Positions 18,075-27,378 of a stretch of 64,000 nt of DNA are shown here, piece after piece (position 1 is the first letter of the stretch; each line of letters starts with the position of its first letter). The notes under the pieces are model-generated. The model was given only the letters and a program-made list of their open reading frames with translations. It searched no databases and had not been told where the DNA came from. This DNA comes from Rhizobium albus (GTDB taxonomy: Bacteria > Pseudomonadota > Alphaproteobacteria > Rhizobiales > Rhizobiaceae). The position numbers were made by a program, and so were the translations under genes. The stretch lies in NCBI GenBank assembly GCA_030160035.1, contig BSNO01000004.1:558001-622000 (forward strand). The letters run 5' to 3'.

Positions 18075-18394
18075 CTTGCTACTCCTTGCTCCACCGTGAA
18101 ATTCAGCATTTGCCGTCAACGTGTTCTGCCGTGTTGATCGGATGACGCTAATCTACGTGTGGCCCATTGCGATCCACTTAAGAAACAGGGTTACCGAAAG
18201 CTTGCCGCCCCCATCCCGCCCCGATGGTTAACAAGTGCAGTCGGTGATCGTTAAAATTCAAACTGTGCATAGCGGGCCGCTTTAAGCCTTCATTCACCAT
18301 TCTCGTTCAGTCTTGGCACATGGGCGCCGACGCGCGTTCTATGCGGAGGCGGAACGATGGCGCCTTCCAGATCAGCCTTGAAGGGTCGACCAAG
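18075..18394. promoter_or_regulatory. Intergenic control region between pilin gene and divergent pilus accessory genes
   Basis: 320 bases without a convincing gene. The region should hold the pilin promoter (minus) and the promoter for the accessory genes (plus). On the minus strand, TTAACCAT (rc of 18224-18231) is an exact match to the CtrA half-site, about 150 bases before the pilin start. A further TTAA lies at about 18249-18252. No clear sigma-70 -35/-10 pair was found in either direction. Confidence 0.5.
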
Positions 18395-18799
18395 ATGATG
18401 AAGCGTGCCGCCAGATCGGGTCTCATTGCACTTTGCAGCCTTGTCGGGTTCGGCGCCGTATCGACCCTCCCGGCCACGGCCGAGAACATCCGCGTGTTCA
18501 TGGACTACGCGCGTGTGCTGAAGCTCGACCGCGCTGTCAGCAAGGTCATCATCGGAAACCCCAACATTGCCGATGTCACGGTCAGCGATCCTCAGACGAT
18601 CGTCGTCACCGGCAGATCGTTCGGCGTGACGAACCTCGTCATCATCGACACCGAAGGCACGACGCTCGTCGACGAACGGATCGTCGTCGCGCGGGATGGC
18701 ACGGACCAGTTGCGCGTCTACCGCAACACCGAGCCTTCGACCCTGATCTGCTCGCCCACCTGCGAGCGCCCATCCGAGGCCGCCGCTGCGGTCAACTGA
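18395..18799 (+). CDS. Small periplasmic protein with a pilus-secretin N-terminal domain
   Basis: 134 residues from the tandem ATGs at 18395, preceded by GAAGGG. A signal peptide (about residues 1-29, ending ATAEN) precedes a domain like the N-terminal domain of Tad secretins (VSKVIIGNPNIADVTVSDP, VVTGRSFGVTNLVIID). CpaC has the same domain at its N terminus. A pair of cysteines near the C terminus (ICSPTCERP) may form a disulfide. It is divergent from the pilin and followed by two TadE-like genes, so it is probably a periplasmic accessory of the secretin. Its exact role is unknown. Confidence 0.82.
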   Translation: MMKRAARSGLIALCSLVGFGAVSTLPATAENIRVFMDYARVLKLDRAVSKVIIGNPNIADVTVSDPQTIVVTGRSFGVTNLVIIDTEGTTLVDERIVVARDGTDQLRVYRNTEPSTLICSPTCERPSEAAAAVN

Positions 18800-18923
18800 C
18801 CCGATTTAGCTGATGAAACGCCTGTATCCGGGGCAGTTGCGCCGGATTCGAGCGGTTCCCATTACGGATTGTAAAGGCCTTTGCGCTAATCCTTTTGGTG
18901 ACAAAAGGGCAGCTGCGGGGGCC

Positions 18924-19529
18924 ATGATGACAGCATCGACAGGGCGCAAAGGTGTGTTCAGACGCCTTTGTCTGAAAGGGCGTACGTTCCGCCGTTCCGA
19001 TGAAGGTGCGGTCGCGATCGAGTTCGCCATGCTCGCGATCCCGTTCTTCATGTTGCTTTTCGCCATCATCGAATCCTGCATCGCCTATGCGGCGGAGCAG
19101 GTGCTCGACAACGCTGTCGACGATATCGGCCGACAGCTGCGCACCGGTCAGATCACGGCTGGCGCCAATCTGCCGACCGACATGAACGCAGCTGAATTTC
19201 GCGAAGCCTTCTGCGAACGCATCGAGATCATGCTCTCCTGCGACACCGACAAGCTCTATCTCGACATTCGGTCGTTCTCGAATTTTTCCAACATTCCGGT
19301 TGGAATTCCCCGTGAAGACAACCGCGCCTTTGGCGATCTGGACACGACGAATTTCGGTTATTCGCCAGGCGGCGCAGGCTCGATCAACATGGTGCGCGCC
19401 TTCTATCGCTGGCCGATCATCACGGACCTCATTCGTCCGTACATCACGAACATCCGGCCCGAAGATGGGTCGATGCCCACCGACTACCTGATCGTCGGGA
19501 CCTCCGCATTCCAGAACGAGGCGTATTGA
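18924..19529 (+). CDS. TadE-like pseudopilin/pilus assembly protein 1
   Basis: 201 residues from ATG 18924 (GCGGGGG upstream). The N terminus is basic. A TadE-type segment follows: RRSDEGAVAIEFAMLAIPFF, i.e. a cleavage-site-like G-AVAIEF motif and one hydrophobic helix (about residues 28-52). The rest is a soluble periplasmic domain with two cysteines (about residues 97 and 106). TadE/TadF proteins are minor pseudopilins processed by the TadV/CpaA peptidase. It is 1 base from the next TadE-like gene. Confidence 0.83.
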   Translation: MMTASTGRKGVFRRLCLKGRTFRRSDEGAVAIEFAMLAIPFFMLLFAIIESCIAYAAEQVLDNAVDDIGRQLRTGQITAGANLPTDMNAAEFREAFCERIEIMLSCDTDKLYLDIRSFSNFSNIPVGIPREDNRAFGDLDTTNFGYSPGGAGSINMVRAFYRWPIITDLIRPYITNIRPEDGSMPTDYLIVGTSAFQNEAY

Positions 19530-19530
19530 G

Positions 19531-20109
19531 ATGAGCGCTGCGCCAAAGACGACGTTTCGCGGGCTGTTGCGTCGGTTGCGTGGCGATCGGTCCGGTGTCG
19601 GCGCCATCGAGTTCGCCTTCATCGCGCCGGTCATGATCGTGCTCTATATCGGCGCGGTCGAAGTGTCGGTTGCCATGTCGGTCAACAAGAAGCTGGCACG
19701 CGCCTCGAGCACGGTTGCCGACCTGATCACGCAGGAGCAGTCGGTCACGCGTGACAAGCTGAAGAGCATGAACACGGTCGCCCAAAGCATCATGTCGCCC
19801 TATGACCCCACGCCGGTTGCGATGAAGATCACCGGCATCTGGGTGGGGACGGATCTGGTGCCCAAGGTCGAATGGTCCTGGAAGCCGAATGGCGGCAATG
19901 GCGAGGCGGCCTACACGGTCGGCTCCGTCGTCGACATTCCGGAAAATCTGAAGATCGCGAACACGTTCCTGCTGCGCAGCGAGATCGATTACCGGCACGA
20001 CATGATCACGTCTTTCCCGATCACCGGGCAGACGATGACCGGTATCGACATGGCCAAGACTTATCATCTGCGCCCCCGCATCGGCGAACGCGTCACCTGC
20101 TCCTGCTAG
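19531..20109 (+). CDS. TadE-like pseudopilin/pilus assembly protein 2
   Basis: 192 residues. Its N-terminal RSGVGAIEFAFIAPVMIVLY again matches the TadE motif with a G-AIEF site and one hydrophobic helix. The soluble part ends in a TCSC tail with two C-terminal cysteines. The gene begins 1 base after the previous stop, so the two pseudopilins are almost certainly co-translated. No TadG-like third protein with a VWA domain is present next to them. Confidence 0.85.
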   Translation: MSAAPKTTFRGLLRRLRGDRSGVGAIEFAFIAPVMIVLYIGAVEVSVAMSVNKKLARASSTVADLITQEQSVTRDKLKSMNTVAQSIMSPYDPTPVAMKITGIWVGTDLVPKVEWSWKPNGGNGEAAYTVGSVVDIPENLKIANTFLLRSEIDYRHDMITSFPITGQTMTGIDMAKTYHLRPRIGERVTCSC

Positions 20110-20190
20110 CGCTGAGCGCCTGCGCTTGACATGACTTGACCATTCTGGCGATGGAACCTCTTTGAAGCCTGGTCTTGAAGAAGGTGTTTC

Positions 20191-21411
20191 ATGTCGCGCG
20201 CATTTCTGTTCGTGCTCGATTCCGTCGGTATCGGCGGCGCTCCCGATGCCCAGGCATTCGGCGATGAGGGTGCCGATACGCTCGGCCACATCGCCGAGTT
20301 CTGCGCCATGGGCGCGGGCGACCGGCAGGGCCTGCGCGAAGGGCCGCTTCATCTTCCCAATCTGAAAGCGCTCGGGCTCGGCCGCGCAATGCGCCTTGCT
20401 GCAGGCGCGACACCGGAAGCGCTCGCGACCAATGAGCGGCCGCGCGCGATCTATGGCGCAGCCAGCGAAACCTCGCGCGGCAAGGACACGCCCTCCGGCC
20501 ACTGGGAAATCGCAGGCGTGCCCGTCGATTTCGAATGGGGCTACTTCCCGAGCGAAGGCGATGCTTTCCCGCCCGAACTGGTGGCCGAGATCGTGGGGCA
20601 AGGAGGCATTCCCGGCATCCTCGGCAATTGCCATGCATCCGGCACGGAGATCATCGCAAGGCTGGGTGAAGAGCACATCCGCACCGGCAAGCCGATCTGC
20701 TACACATCTGCCGACAGCGTTTTTCAGATTGCCGCTCATGAGACGCATTTCGGTCTTGACCGGCTCCTGAAGCTTTGCGAACTGGTGCACGACCTCGTCG
20801 CGCCGCTGAACATCGGAAGGGTCATTGCCCGTCCTTTCGTGGGCGAGAGCGCTGCCACCTTCGAGCGTACGGGGAACCGCCGCGACTATTCGGTGCCGCC
20901 GCCGGAGCCGACTTTGCTGGATCGCGCGAAGGAAGCCGGCCGCAACGTTATCGCTGTCGGAAAGATCGGCGATATCTTCGCCCACCAAGGCGTGACGGAC
21001 CTGCGCAAGGCCAATGGCAACATGGCGCTTTTCGAGCGGACGCTGGAAGCGATCGACGATGCCGAGGACGGCGATCTCGTCTTCACCAATTTCGTCGATT
21101 TCGACATGCTCTTCGGTCACCGCCGCGATGTGCCCGGTTACGCCGCCGCACTTGAAGCCTTCGATCAGCGCCTGCCGGAGATCGAGGCCAAGCTGAAGAA
21201 GGGCGATGTGGTGATCATCACTGCGGATCATGGCTGTGATCCCACTTGGCGGGGCAGCGATCATACGCGCGAACGGGTGCCGATCTTGGCCTTCGGGCCG
21301 GATGTCATCGCGCGGTCGATCGGCGTGCGCACGACTTTTGCAGATATCGGCGAAAGCATCGCCACGCATCTGCAACTGCCGCGCGGCAGGCATGGGCGGT
21401 CGTTTCTGTGA
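20191..21411 (+). CDS. deoB: Phosphopentomutase
   Basis: 406 residues, the usual length. Alkaline-phosphatase-superfamily metal motifs are visible: [14 protein letters not shown] at the N terminus, [10 protein letters not shown] (about residues 94-103) and [19 protein letters not shown] near residues 340-360. It interconverts ribose/deoxyribose 1- and 5-phosphates in nucleoside breakdown. AAGGTG precedes the ATG, and a TTGACA (20126-20131) upstream could be part of its promoter, though no good -10 follows. It overlaps the deaminase gene. Confidence 0.96.
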   Translation: MSRAFLFVLDSVGIGGAPDAQAFGDEGADTLGHIAEFCAMGAGDRQGLREGPLHLPNLKALGLGRAMRLAAGATPEALATNERPRAIYGAASETSRGKDTPSGHWEIAGVPVDFEWGYFPSEGDAFPPELVAEIVGQGGIPGILGNCHASGTEIIARLGEEHIRTGKPICYTSADSVFQIAAHETHFGLDRLLKLCELVHDLVAPLNIGRVIARPFVGESAATFERTGNRRDYSVPPPEPTLLDRAKEAGRNVIAVGKIGDIFAHQGVTDLRKANGNMALFERTLEAIDDAEDGDLVFTNFVDFDMLFGHRRDVPGYAAALEAFDQRLPEIEAKLKKGDVVIITADHGCDPTWRGSDHTRERVPILAFGPDVIARSIGVRTTFADIGESIATHLQLPRGRHGRSFL

Positions 21412-22376
21412 CGGGTCCGGTGGTCAAGGCAGAACTTCATTGCCACATCGAAGGCGCCATCCCGCCGGCGCTGGCAAGGGCGCAGGCTAAGCGCTACGGT
21501 GTCGACACCGCCAGCTTCATTGCCGGCGACCGGTATGTCTGGCACGATTTCACGACCTTCATGGCAGCCTATGACGGAGCGGCCGCGCTTTTCCGGACGC
21601 CGGAGGATTACGCGCTGCTTGCCGAAGCCTATCTCGCCGAACTGGATGTGGCCGGAGCCATCTACAGCGAAATCTTCGTTTCCCCTGACCATGCCCGCAC
21701 CGCCGGCCTGTCGGCGGAAGCTTATATCGAAGGCTTGGCGGAAGGAATTGCGCGCGCCAAAGACAAATCCGGCATCGAATGCCGGATGATCGTGGTCGGC
21801 GTGCGCCATCTGGGGGCGGAGGCCGTGGAGGGTGCGGCGCGCTTCGCGGCGGCCCGTCCGCATCCGCTGATCACCGGTTTCGGCATGGCGGGGGAAGAGC
21901 GGTTCGGCCGCGTCGCGGATTACGCGCGTGCTTTCGACATTGCGCGTGATGCGGACCTTGGCATCACCATTCATGCCGGCGAACTCGTCGGTCCCGAAAG
22001 CGTGCGCGACGCGCTCGATGTGGTGCGGCCAAGCCGCATCGGCCACGGCGTGCGTGCGATCGAGGATTTCGATCTCGTACGTCGCCTGGCCGACGAGGGG
22101 ACGGTGCTGGAAGTCTGCCCCGGTTCAAACATTGCGCTGAACGTCTTCCCCGACTTCGCAGCGCACCCGTTTCGACGGCTGATGGAAGCGGGCGTGAACG
22201 TCACGCTGGCCTCGGACGATCCGCCATTCTTCGATACGTCGCTCGCGCGGGAATATGCGCTGGGGTCGGAAGAGTTCGGCCTGACGGATGCCCAATTGCG
22301 GGACGTGACGCGCACTGCGATCGAGGCTGCTTTCGTCGACGAGCCGACGCGCCAGGCGCTTCTCGCGAAACTCTGA
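21408..22376 (+). CDS. add: Adenosine deaminase family protein (adenosine or adenine deaminase)
   Basis: 322 residues from GTG 21408, which overlaps the deoB stop (GTGA). Zinc and catalytic motifs of the family are present: ELHCHIEG (HxH), [20 protein letters not shown] and [10 protein letters not shown]. It hydrolyses adenosine (or, in some relatives, adenine) to inosine (or hypoxanthine). Coupling to deoB supports nucleoside catabolism and hence adenosine, but substrate choice within the family cannot be settled from these motifs. Confidence 0.9.
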   Translation: MTGPVVKAELHCHIEGAIPPALARAQAKRYGVDTASFIAGDRYVWHDFTTFMAAYDGAAALFRTPEDYALLAEAYLAELDVAGAIYSEIFVSPDHARTAGLSAEAYIEGLAEGIARAKDKSGIECRMIVVGVRHLGAEAVEGAARFAAARPHPLITGFGMAGEERFGRVADYARAFDIARDADLGITIHAGELVGPESVRDALDVVRPSRIGHGVRAIEDFDLVRRLADEGTVLEVCPGSNIALNVFPDFAAHPFRRLMEAGVNVTLASDDPPFFDTSLAREYALGSEEFGLTDAQLRDVTRTAIEAAFVDEPTRQALLAKL

Positions 22377-22380
22377 CGCC

Positions 22381-22917
22381 GTGCTGATGCCGGATCAAGC
22401 CACGGTCATCCTCGTCATGGGCGTCAGCGGCTGCGGCAAGTCGAGCGTGGCGACTGAACTTGTCGACAGAATCGGCGGTCGCCTGATCGAAGGCGATGCG
22501 TTCCATCCGCCTGAAAACATCGCCCGAATGGCTGCCGGCCAGCCGCTTGACGATGCAATGCGGGGCCCCTGGCTGGATCGCATCGCATCGGAAATCACTG
22601 CCCTGCAGAAGGCGGGAGGCTCCCCGATCGTGGTTGCCTGTTCCGCTTTGAAACGCGCCTACCGTGATCGTCTACGCTCAGCGGCACGGGCCATGCGTAT
22701 CCTCTGCCTCGTGGGAAGCGAGGATGTGCTGCGGCAGCGGCTTGAAACGCGCGAAGGCCACTTCATAAAGGCCGATCTGCTGGCCAGCCAGTTGGCAACG
22801 CTGGAAGTGCCGGGGCCGGACGAGGGCGCGAGGGTGATCGACATCGACCAGCCCATTGATGCGATCATTGACCGGTTTCTTGAAAAATCAGCGAATAGCC
22901 CCGTTGATGGGTTTTAG
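22381..22917 (+). CDS. gntK: Gluconokinase (thermoresistant GntK type)
   Basis: 178 residues. Walker A GVSGCGKSS lies near the N terminus, followed by the family signature EGDAFHPPENIARMAAGQPL and VACSALKRAYRDRLR. It phosphorylates gluconate to 6-phosphogluconate, feeding the Entner-Doudoroff and pentose phosphate routes. The start may be GTG 22381 or ATG 22387. Neither has a strong ribosome site, which fits translational coupling to the gene 4 bases upstream. Its 3' end overlaps hemW on the other strand by 4 bases. Confidence 0.93.
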   Translation: MLMPDQATVILVMGVSGCGKSSVATELVDRIGGRLIEGDAFHPPENIARMAAGQPLDDAMRGPWLDRIASEITALQKAGGSPIVVACSALKRAYRDRLRSAARAMRILCLVGSEDVLRQRLETREGHFIKADLLASQLATLEVPGPDEGARVIDIDQPIDAIIDRFLEKSANSPVDGF

Positions 22918-24110
22918 ATCGCGAGATCCGCAACCACCGCATCGAGAATGAGCATGCCGGCCGGCGTGCAGCGGATGCGATCGTTGCCAAGCCGCTCCAG
23001 GAAGCCGTTGGCGATCAGGTCCCGCTCGCGCGCGGAATCGAAAGGCCGCCCCGAAAGCGCCTGCCAACGCGACACTTCGATGCCTTCCGTCAGCCGCAGC
23101 CCCATGAGCAGCAATTCGTCGGCCTGCTCCTCGGGCTCCAGCTCCTCGATCTCGACATGGGCGGCGCCGCGGGCTTCCACCATCTCCAGCCAGCGTTCCG
23201 GCATGCGCTCCGTCGCGGTGGCGATGCGGGTGCCGTTCAGCGTCAGCCGCCCGTGCGCGCCGGCGCCAATGCCGGCATAGTCGCCGTAGCGCCAGTAGGT
23301 GAGGTTGTGACGGCTTTCGGCACCTGGCCGGGCATGATTGGAGACCTCGTAGGCCGGCATGCCGGCCTCGCCTGTGATTGCCTGCGTCGCCTCGTAGAGT
23401 TCGGCTGAAAGATCGCCATCGGGCACGATCAGCTTGCCCGCCTTGTGCAGGGCGTAGAAGGGCGTGCCCTCTTCGATGGTCAGCTGGTAAAGCGACAGAT
23501 GGTCGACCGCGTAGCCGATCGCCTGTTTCAGTTCGGCTTCCCAGGCGGCGACAGTCTGGTTCGGGCGGGCATAGATGAGGTCGAAGGAAAGCCGAGGGAA
23601 AATCTCGCGTGCAAGCCGGATCGCCTTCAGCGCATCCTCGACGTCATGGAGCCGGCCGAGCACCTTAAGATCGGCGTCGTTGAGCGCCTGGACGCCCATG
23701 GAAACGCGGTTCACCCCGGCATCGCGATAGCCGCGAAAGCGCGTCGCTTCCACCGATGATGGATTGGCCTCGAGCGTGATCTCGATACCGTCCGGCACAT
23801 GCCAGTTGCGCGCGACCGTGTCGAGGATGGCGCCGACGGTCGACGGATCCATGAGAGACGGAGTGCCGCCGCCGATGAATATGCTGGTGACCGTCTTCGG
23901 TCCGGTCATCCCCGCCGTATAGGCAATCTCCTGCCGGAATGCGTCGACGAAGCGGTTCTGGTCGACCGGCTTGTGGCGGACGTGACTGTTGAAGTCGCAA
24001 TAGGGGCATTTGGCCGCGCAGAACGGCCAATGCAGATAGACGCCGAAGCCCGGGTCGCCCGCGTCGGGATAGGCGCGGAAATCGCCGGTAAATCGGGTCG
24101 TGATGGTCAT
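22914..24110 (-). CDS. hemW: Radical SAM heme chaperone HemW (HemN-like)
   Basis: 398 residues. The radical-SAM cluster motif CAAKCPYCDF gives Cys at residues 31, 35 and 38, as in HemW/HemN. IGGGTPSLM follows. HemW binds heme and passes it to proteins; many relatives are mislabelled as oxygen-independent coproporphyrinogen oxidase. Its gene is 80 bases downstream of rdgB on the same strand, the order seen in many Hyphomicrobiales (rph-rdgB-hemW). Confidence 0.92.
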   Translation of the reverse strand: MTITTRFTGDFRAYPDAGDPGFGVYLHWPFCAAKCPYCDFNSHVRHKPVDQNRFVDAFRQEIAYTAGMTGPKTVTSIFIGGGTPSLMDPSTVGAILDTVARNWHVPDGIEITLEANPSSVEATRFRGYRDAGVNRVSMGVQALNDADLKVLGRLHDVEDALKAIRLAREIFPRLSFDLIYARPNQTVAAWEAELKQAIGYAVDHLSLYQLTIEEGTPFYALHKAGKLIVPDGDLSAELYEATQAITGEAGMPAYEVSNHARPGAESRHNLTYWRYGDYAGIGAGAHGRLTLNGTRIATATERMPERWLEMVEARGAAHVEIEELEPEEQADELLLMGLRLTEGIEVSRWQALSGRPFDSARERDLIANGFLERLGNDRIRCTPAGMLILDAVVADLAI

Positions 24111-24190
24111 GGCCAGTGTCTTCGCAACGTTTTCGGTTCAGCGGCCATCTGCGTCGAATCGCGACGCATCCGCGCGATGATCAACGCGTC

Positions 24191-24847
24191 TCACGACGCA
24201 TTTCGTTCGGCAAGGCCTGTTTCCGCGAAGAGCTTGAAGGCGCGCGCCCGGTGGGAAAGCGCCTCGGCCTGACCCGGAACCCAGCCATGCTTTTCCGTCG
24301 CCGTCATTTCCCCGAAGGTGCGGGAATGGCCGTCAGGCAGAAACACCGGATCATAGCCGAAGCCGTCATTGCCGCGCGGCGGCCAGACGAGCGTGCCTTC
24401 GACATCGCCGCGGAAGAATTCCACATGGCCATCCGGCCAGCTGAGGCAGAGCGTCGATACGAAGCGCGCACGGCGTTCCTCGGGCGCTGTGGCTCCCTTT
24501 TCGGACAGCAGCGCCTCGACCTTTTCCATCGCCATCATGAAGTCGCGGCTGCCATCCGGTCGTTCGGCCCAGTCGGCCGTGTAGACGCCGGGCTCTCCGC
24601 CAAGCGCATCGACCATCAGGCCACTGTCATCGGACAATGCCGGCAGACCGGTCGCCTTCGTTGCGGAAAGCGCCTTCAGTGCCGCATTTTCCTCAAACGT
24701 GGTCCCGGTTTCCTTCGGCTCGGGAAGGCCAAGCGATTTCGCCGTCACGATCTCGAAGCCGAAGGGCTCGATGAGCTCTGCGATTTCGCGGATCTTGCCT
24801 TCATTGTGCGAAGCGACGACGAGCTTCTTTTCCGTCAGACGTCTCAT
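24191..24847 (-). CDS. rdgB: Non-canonical purine NTP pyrophosphatase (RdgB/HAM1)
   Basis: 218 residues starting at ATG 24847, which overlaps the VOC gene stop. Family motifs: [13 protein letters not shown] near the N terminus, [21 protein letters not shown], and [11 protein letters not shown]. It removes dITP, dXTP and related nucleotides from the pool to prevent mutagenic incorporation. The long upstream extension of this frame is a shadow of the VOC gene and is rejected. Confidence 0.95.
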   Translation of the reverse strand: MRRLTEKKLVVASHNEGKIREIAELIEPFGFEIVTAKSLGLPEPKETGTTFEENAALKALSATKATGLPALSDDSGLMVDALGGEPGVYTADWAERPDGSRDFMMAMEKVEALLSEKGATAPEERRARFVSTLCLSWPDGHVEFFRGDVEGTLVWPPRGNDGFGYDPVFLPDGHSRTFGEMTATEKHGWVPGQAEALSHRARAFKLFAETGLAERNAS

Positions 24848-25269
24848 TCCAGTCCCCAGAGTTTGGGTTCGGCGAATTCCAGGCTGTTGCCGGCCGGATC
24901 GCGGAAATAGATGGATCGGCCGCCATTCGGCCAATGGAAATCGGCCTCGATGGCGACGCCGTTTGCGGCGAGATGCATGACCCAGCCGTCGATCTCGTCT
25001 GCGCTTGCCGAAAAACAGAGATGCCCTTGGCCAATTGTCCCATGCGGTGGGACCGGCATGTCTGGATCCGTAGAAGGTTCCCGCGTCGCTTGCGGATTGA
25101 AGATCAGCAACACGCCGGCGCCGCAACGAAAGAAGACGTGGCGTCCCTCGACGGCCACGATCTTCTCCAGGCCGAGTATCCCGCCGTAAAACGCCTCCGC
25201 GCGCTCCAAATCCTCGGCGTAAAGCGCCGATTCCAGGATGGCAGAGGGTGCGGCGGGCCCGTTCGTCAT
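24844..25269 (-). CDS. VOC (glyoxalase/bleomycin-resistance) superfamily protein
   Basis: 141 residues with the paired beta-alpha-beta-beta-beta pattern of the VOC fold. It opens [20 protein letters not shown]. The metal-site candidates are GHLCFSA (His) and [17 protein letters not shown] (Glu near the C terminus). It could be a glyoxalase-like lyase, a dioxygenase or a drug-binding protein. It is inserted between rph and rdgB with ATGA overlaps at both ends, so it is co-translated with two nucleic-acid housekeeping genes. The substrate is unknown. Confidence 0.82.
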   Translation of the reverse strand: MTNGPAAPSAILESALYAEDLERAEAFYGGILGLEKIVAVEGRHVFFRCGAGVLLIFNPQATREPSTDPDMPVPPHGTIGQGHLCFSASADEIDGWVMHLAANGVAIEADFHWPNGGRSIYFRDPAGNSLEFAEPKLWGLE

Positions 25270-25985
25270 GCGCCGATCGCAGCCTTCTGCAGGCCGACGA
25301 GCTCGTCGATGCCGGCGCGCGCAAGGCTCATCAGCGTCTGGAACTCATCCTGCGAGAACGGATCCTTTTCCGCAGTGCCCTGGATTTCGACGATGCCGCC
25401 AGACGCCGTCATGACGAAGTTGGCGTCGGTGTCGGCGGCGGAATCCTCCAGGTAGTCGAGGTCGATGACCGGCTGGCTGGCGAAGATGCCGCAGGAAACG
25501 GCTGCCACATGGTCCTTCAGCACGCGATCGGTTTTTACCATGCTGCGTGCTTCCATCCATTTCAGGCAATCGTGGAGGGCGACCCAGGCACCGGTGATGG
25601 ACGCGGTACGCGTGCCGCCATCGGCCTGGATCACGTCGCAGTCGATCGAGATCTGGCGCTCGCCGAGCGCTTCCAGATTGACGACGGCGCGCAGCGACCG
25701 GCCAATGAGGCGCTGGATTTCCACAGTGCGGCCGCCCTGCTTGCCGGAAGCGGCCTCACGGCGCATGCGCTCGCCGGTAGCGCGTGGCAGCATGCCGTAT
25801 TCGGCCGTGACCCAGCCGCGACCGGCATTGCGCAACCATGGCGGAACCCGCTCTTCCAGCGATGCGGTGCAGAGCACATGCGTATCGCCGAATTTCACGA
25901 GACACGAGCCTTCCGCATGCTTGGAGAAGTTCCGCTCGAAGGAAACGGCGCGCATCTGGTCTGGCTTCCGCCCTGAAGGTCGCAT
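25266..25985 (-). CDS. rph: Ribonuclease PH
   Basis: 239 residues, the standard length, from ATG 25985 with AGGAG upstream. Typical segments: [44 protein letters not shown]-like sequence ([19 protein letters not shown]) and a C-terminal [15 protein letters not shown]. It trims tRNA 3' ends phosphorolytically. It is divergent from hrcA and begins the rph-VOC-rdgB chain, a common alphaproteobacterial arrangement apart from the VOC gene. Confidence 0.96.
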   Translation of the reverse strand: MRPSGRKPDQMRAVSFERNFSKHAEGSCLVKFGDTHVLCTASLEERVPPWLRNAGRGWVTAEYGMLPRATGERMRREAASGKQGGRTVEIQRLIGRSLRAVVNLEALGERQISIDCDVIQADGGTRTASITGAWVALHDCLKWMEARSMVKTDRVLKDHVAAVSCGIFASQPVIDLDYLEDSAADTDANFVMTASGGIVEIQGTAEKDPFSQDEFQTLMSLARAGIDELVGLQKAAIGA

Positions 25986-26075
25986 TGGGAGCTCCTGCTG
26001 ATCAAGTTGGCTGCCTTCTATCGTCGGCAAAGCCCGCTTGCAAAGGAAAAGCCTGATGGCACAGGATGCGCCTCT

Positions 26076-26107
26076 CTTCCGTCCGCTTCGCGGAGACACT
26101 ATATCTG
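26076..26107 (+). promoter_or_regulatory. Candidate RpoH (sigma-32) promoter of hrcA
   Basis: CTTC at 26076-26079, an 18-base spacer, then ACTATATCTG at 26098-26107. The rhizobial RpoH consensus is about CTTG-N17/18-CYTATNTNNG, so only one base in each half differs. Use of this promoter would put the transcript start near 26114, downstream of ATG 26066, and so favours the GTG start of hrcA at 26138. Confidence 0.4.
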
Positions 26108-26137
26108 AGGACGAATGGCACGGAGTCGACCACCAAC

Positions 26138-27256
26138 GTGAACAGCTTCTCCAAGACGCCAAAGCTGAGCCAGGGCTCGGCTTCCTTGTCCGGATCATCG
26201 TCGCTTTCGGGAGCGCTTGACGACCGGACCGGCGAGATCTTCCGACGCATTGTCGAATCCTATCTTGAATCGGGCGAGCCTGTCGGGTCGCGCAACCTGT
26301 CGCGCATCCTGCCCATGGCGCTTTCGCCTGCATCCGTGCGCAACGTGATGAGCGATCTGGAGCATCTCGGCCTCATCTATGCGCCGCATATCTCGGCCGG
26401 GCGGCTGCCGACCCAGCAGGGGCTGCGCTTCTTCGTCGATGCCTTCATGCAGGCGGGCGCGCTGTCCGATGACGAGCGGGTGCAGATCGAGACGCAGATC
26501 CGCCAGACCCACCGCGACCGCGACCAGACGGTCGAGAACCTTCTGACCGATGCGAGCCAGATGCTGTCGGGGCTCTCGCGCGGCGCGGGTCTCGTGATCG
26601 CGGCAAAATCCGACACGGTGCTGAAGCACATCGAGTTCATTCGGCTGGACCCGACGCGCGCGCTCGCCGTCCTCGTGGGTGAGCACGACCATATCGAAAA
26701 TCGCATCCTGGAATTGCCGGTCGGAACCACCGCGTCACAGCTGACCGAGGCCTCGAACTTTCTCAACGCGCATCTCGCCGGCCGCACGATCCCCGAAGTG
26801 CGCCGCGAGCTGGAAACGCTGAAATCCGAATTGACGCGCGAACTGGATGAACTCAGCCAGGATCTCGTTTCCCGGGGTCTCGCTGTGTGGTCGGGCAGCG
26901 GCAAGGATCAACCCGCCCAGCTCATCGTGCGCGGCCGTGCCAATCTGCTCGACAGCGTCTCGGGCGGCGAAGACATCGAGCGGCTGCGGCTCCTGTTCGA
27001 TGAACTGGAGAAGAAGGATAGCCTCGTGCAGCTGATGACGCTCGCCGAGGAAGGGTCCGGCGTGCGCATCTTCATCGGCTCCGAAAACAAGCTTTTTTCG
27101 CTCTCCGGCTCATCGCTCATCGTCGCGCCCTATCGCGACAGCGAAGCGCATGTGGTCGGCGCGGTGGGCGTGATCGGGCCAACCCGGCTGAATTATGCGC
27201 GGATTGTTCCGATGGTCGATTATACCGCACAGCTCGTCTCGAAGATGATGCGCTGA
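26138..27256 (+). CDS. hrcA: Heat-inducible transcription repressor HrcA
   Basis: 372 residues from GTG 26138 (396 from ATG 26066). The winged-helix N-terminal domain ([20 protein letters not shown], then [15 protein letters not shown]-like sequence) is followed by [20 protein letters not shown] and the HrcA effector domain ending in [13 protein letters not shown]. HrcA represses groESL-type operons at CIRCE elements. No CIRCE element or groESL is seen in this window. The start is uncertain because neither codon has a good ribosome site; an RpoH-like promoter at 26076-26107 supports the GTG. Confidence 0.93.
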   Translation: MNSFSKTPKLSQGSASLSGSSSLSGALDDRTGEIFRRIVESYLESGEPVGSRNLSRILPMALSPASVRNVMSDLEHLGLIYAPHISAGRLPTQQGLRFFVDAFMQAGALSDDERVQIETQIRQTHRDRDQTVENLLTDASQMLSGLSRGAGLVIAAKSDTVLKHIEFIRLDPTRALAVLVGEHDHIENRILELPVGTTASQLTEASNFLNAHLAGRTIPEVRRELETLKSELTRELDELSQDLVSRGLAVWSGSGKDQPAQLIVRGRANLLDSVSGGEDIERLRLLFDELEKKDSLVQLMTLAEEGSGVRIFIGSENKLFSLSGSSLIVAPYRDSEAHVVGAVGVIGPTRLNYARIVPMVDYTAQLVSKMMR

Positions 27257-27378
27257 TCGATCATATTTCTTTGCATGGGCGGGTGGTTGGCCCATTCCGC
27301 CGCTCCGCGTGCCGATGATAAGGTCGGCCTATGCAAAGCAGCCGTGCCACACGCGGCGCACCTTTTGGAAGTGTTCCC

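Noticed and set aside
19444-21393. 649-codon minus-strand open frame opposite a TadE-like gene and deoB
   Set aside because: deoB on the plus strand has complete family motifs; the antisense product has no recognisable domain and typical GC-shadow composition.
26066-26137. Upstream ATG as the start of hrcA
   Set aside because: It lacks a ribosome site, adds residues not typical of HrcA and would lie upstream of the predicted transcript start. It is kept as an alternative, not excluded.
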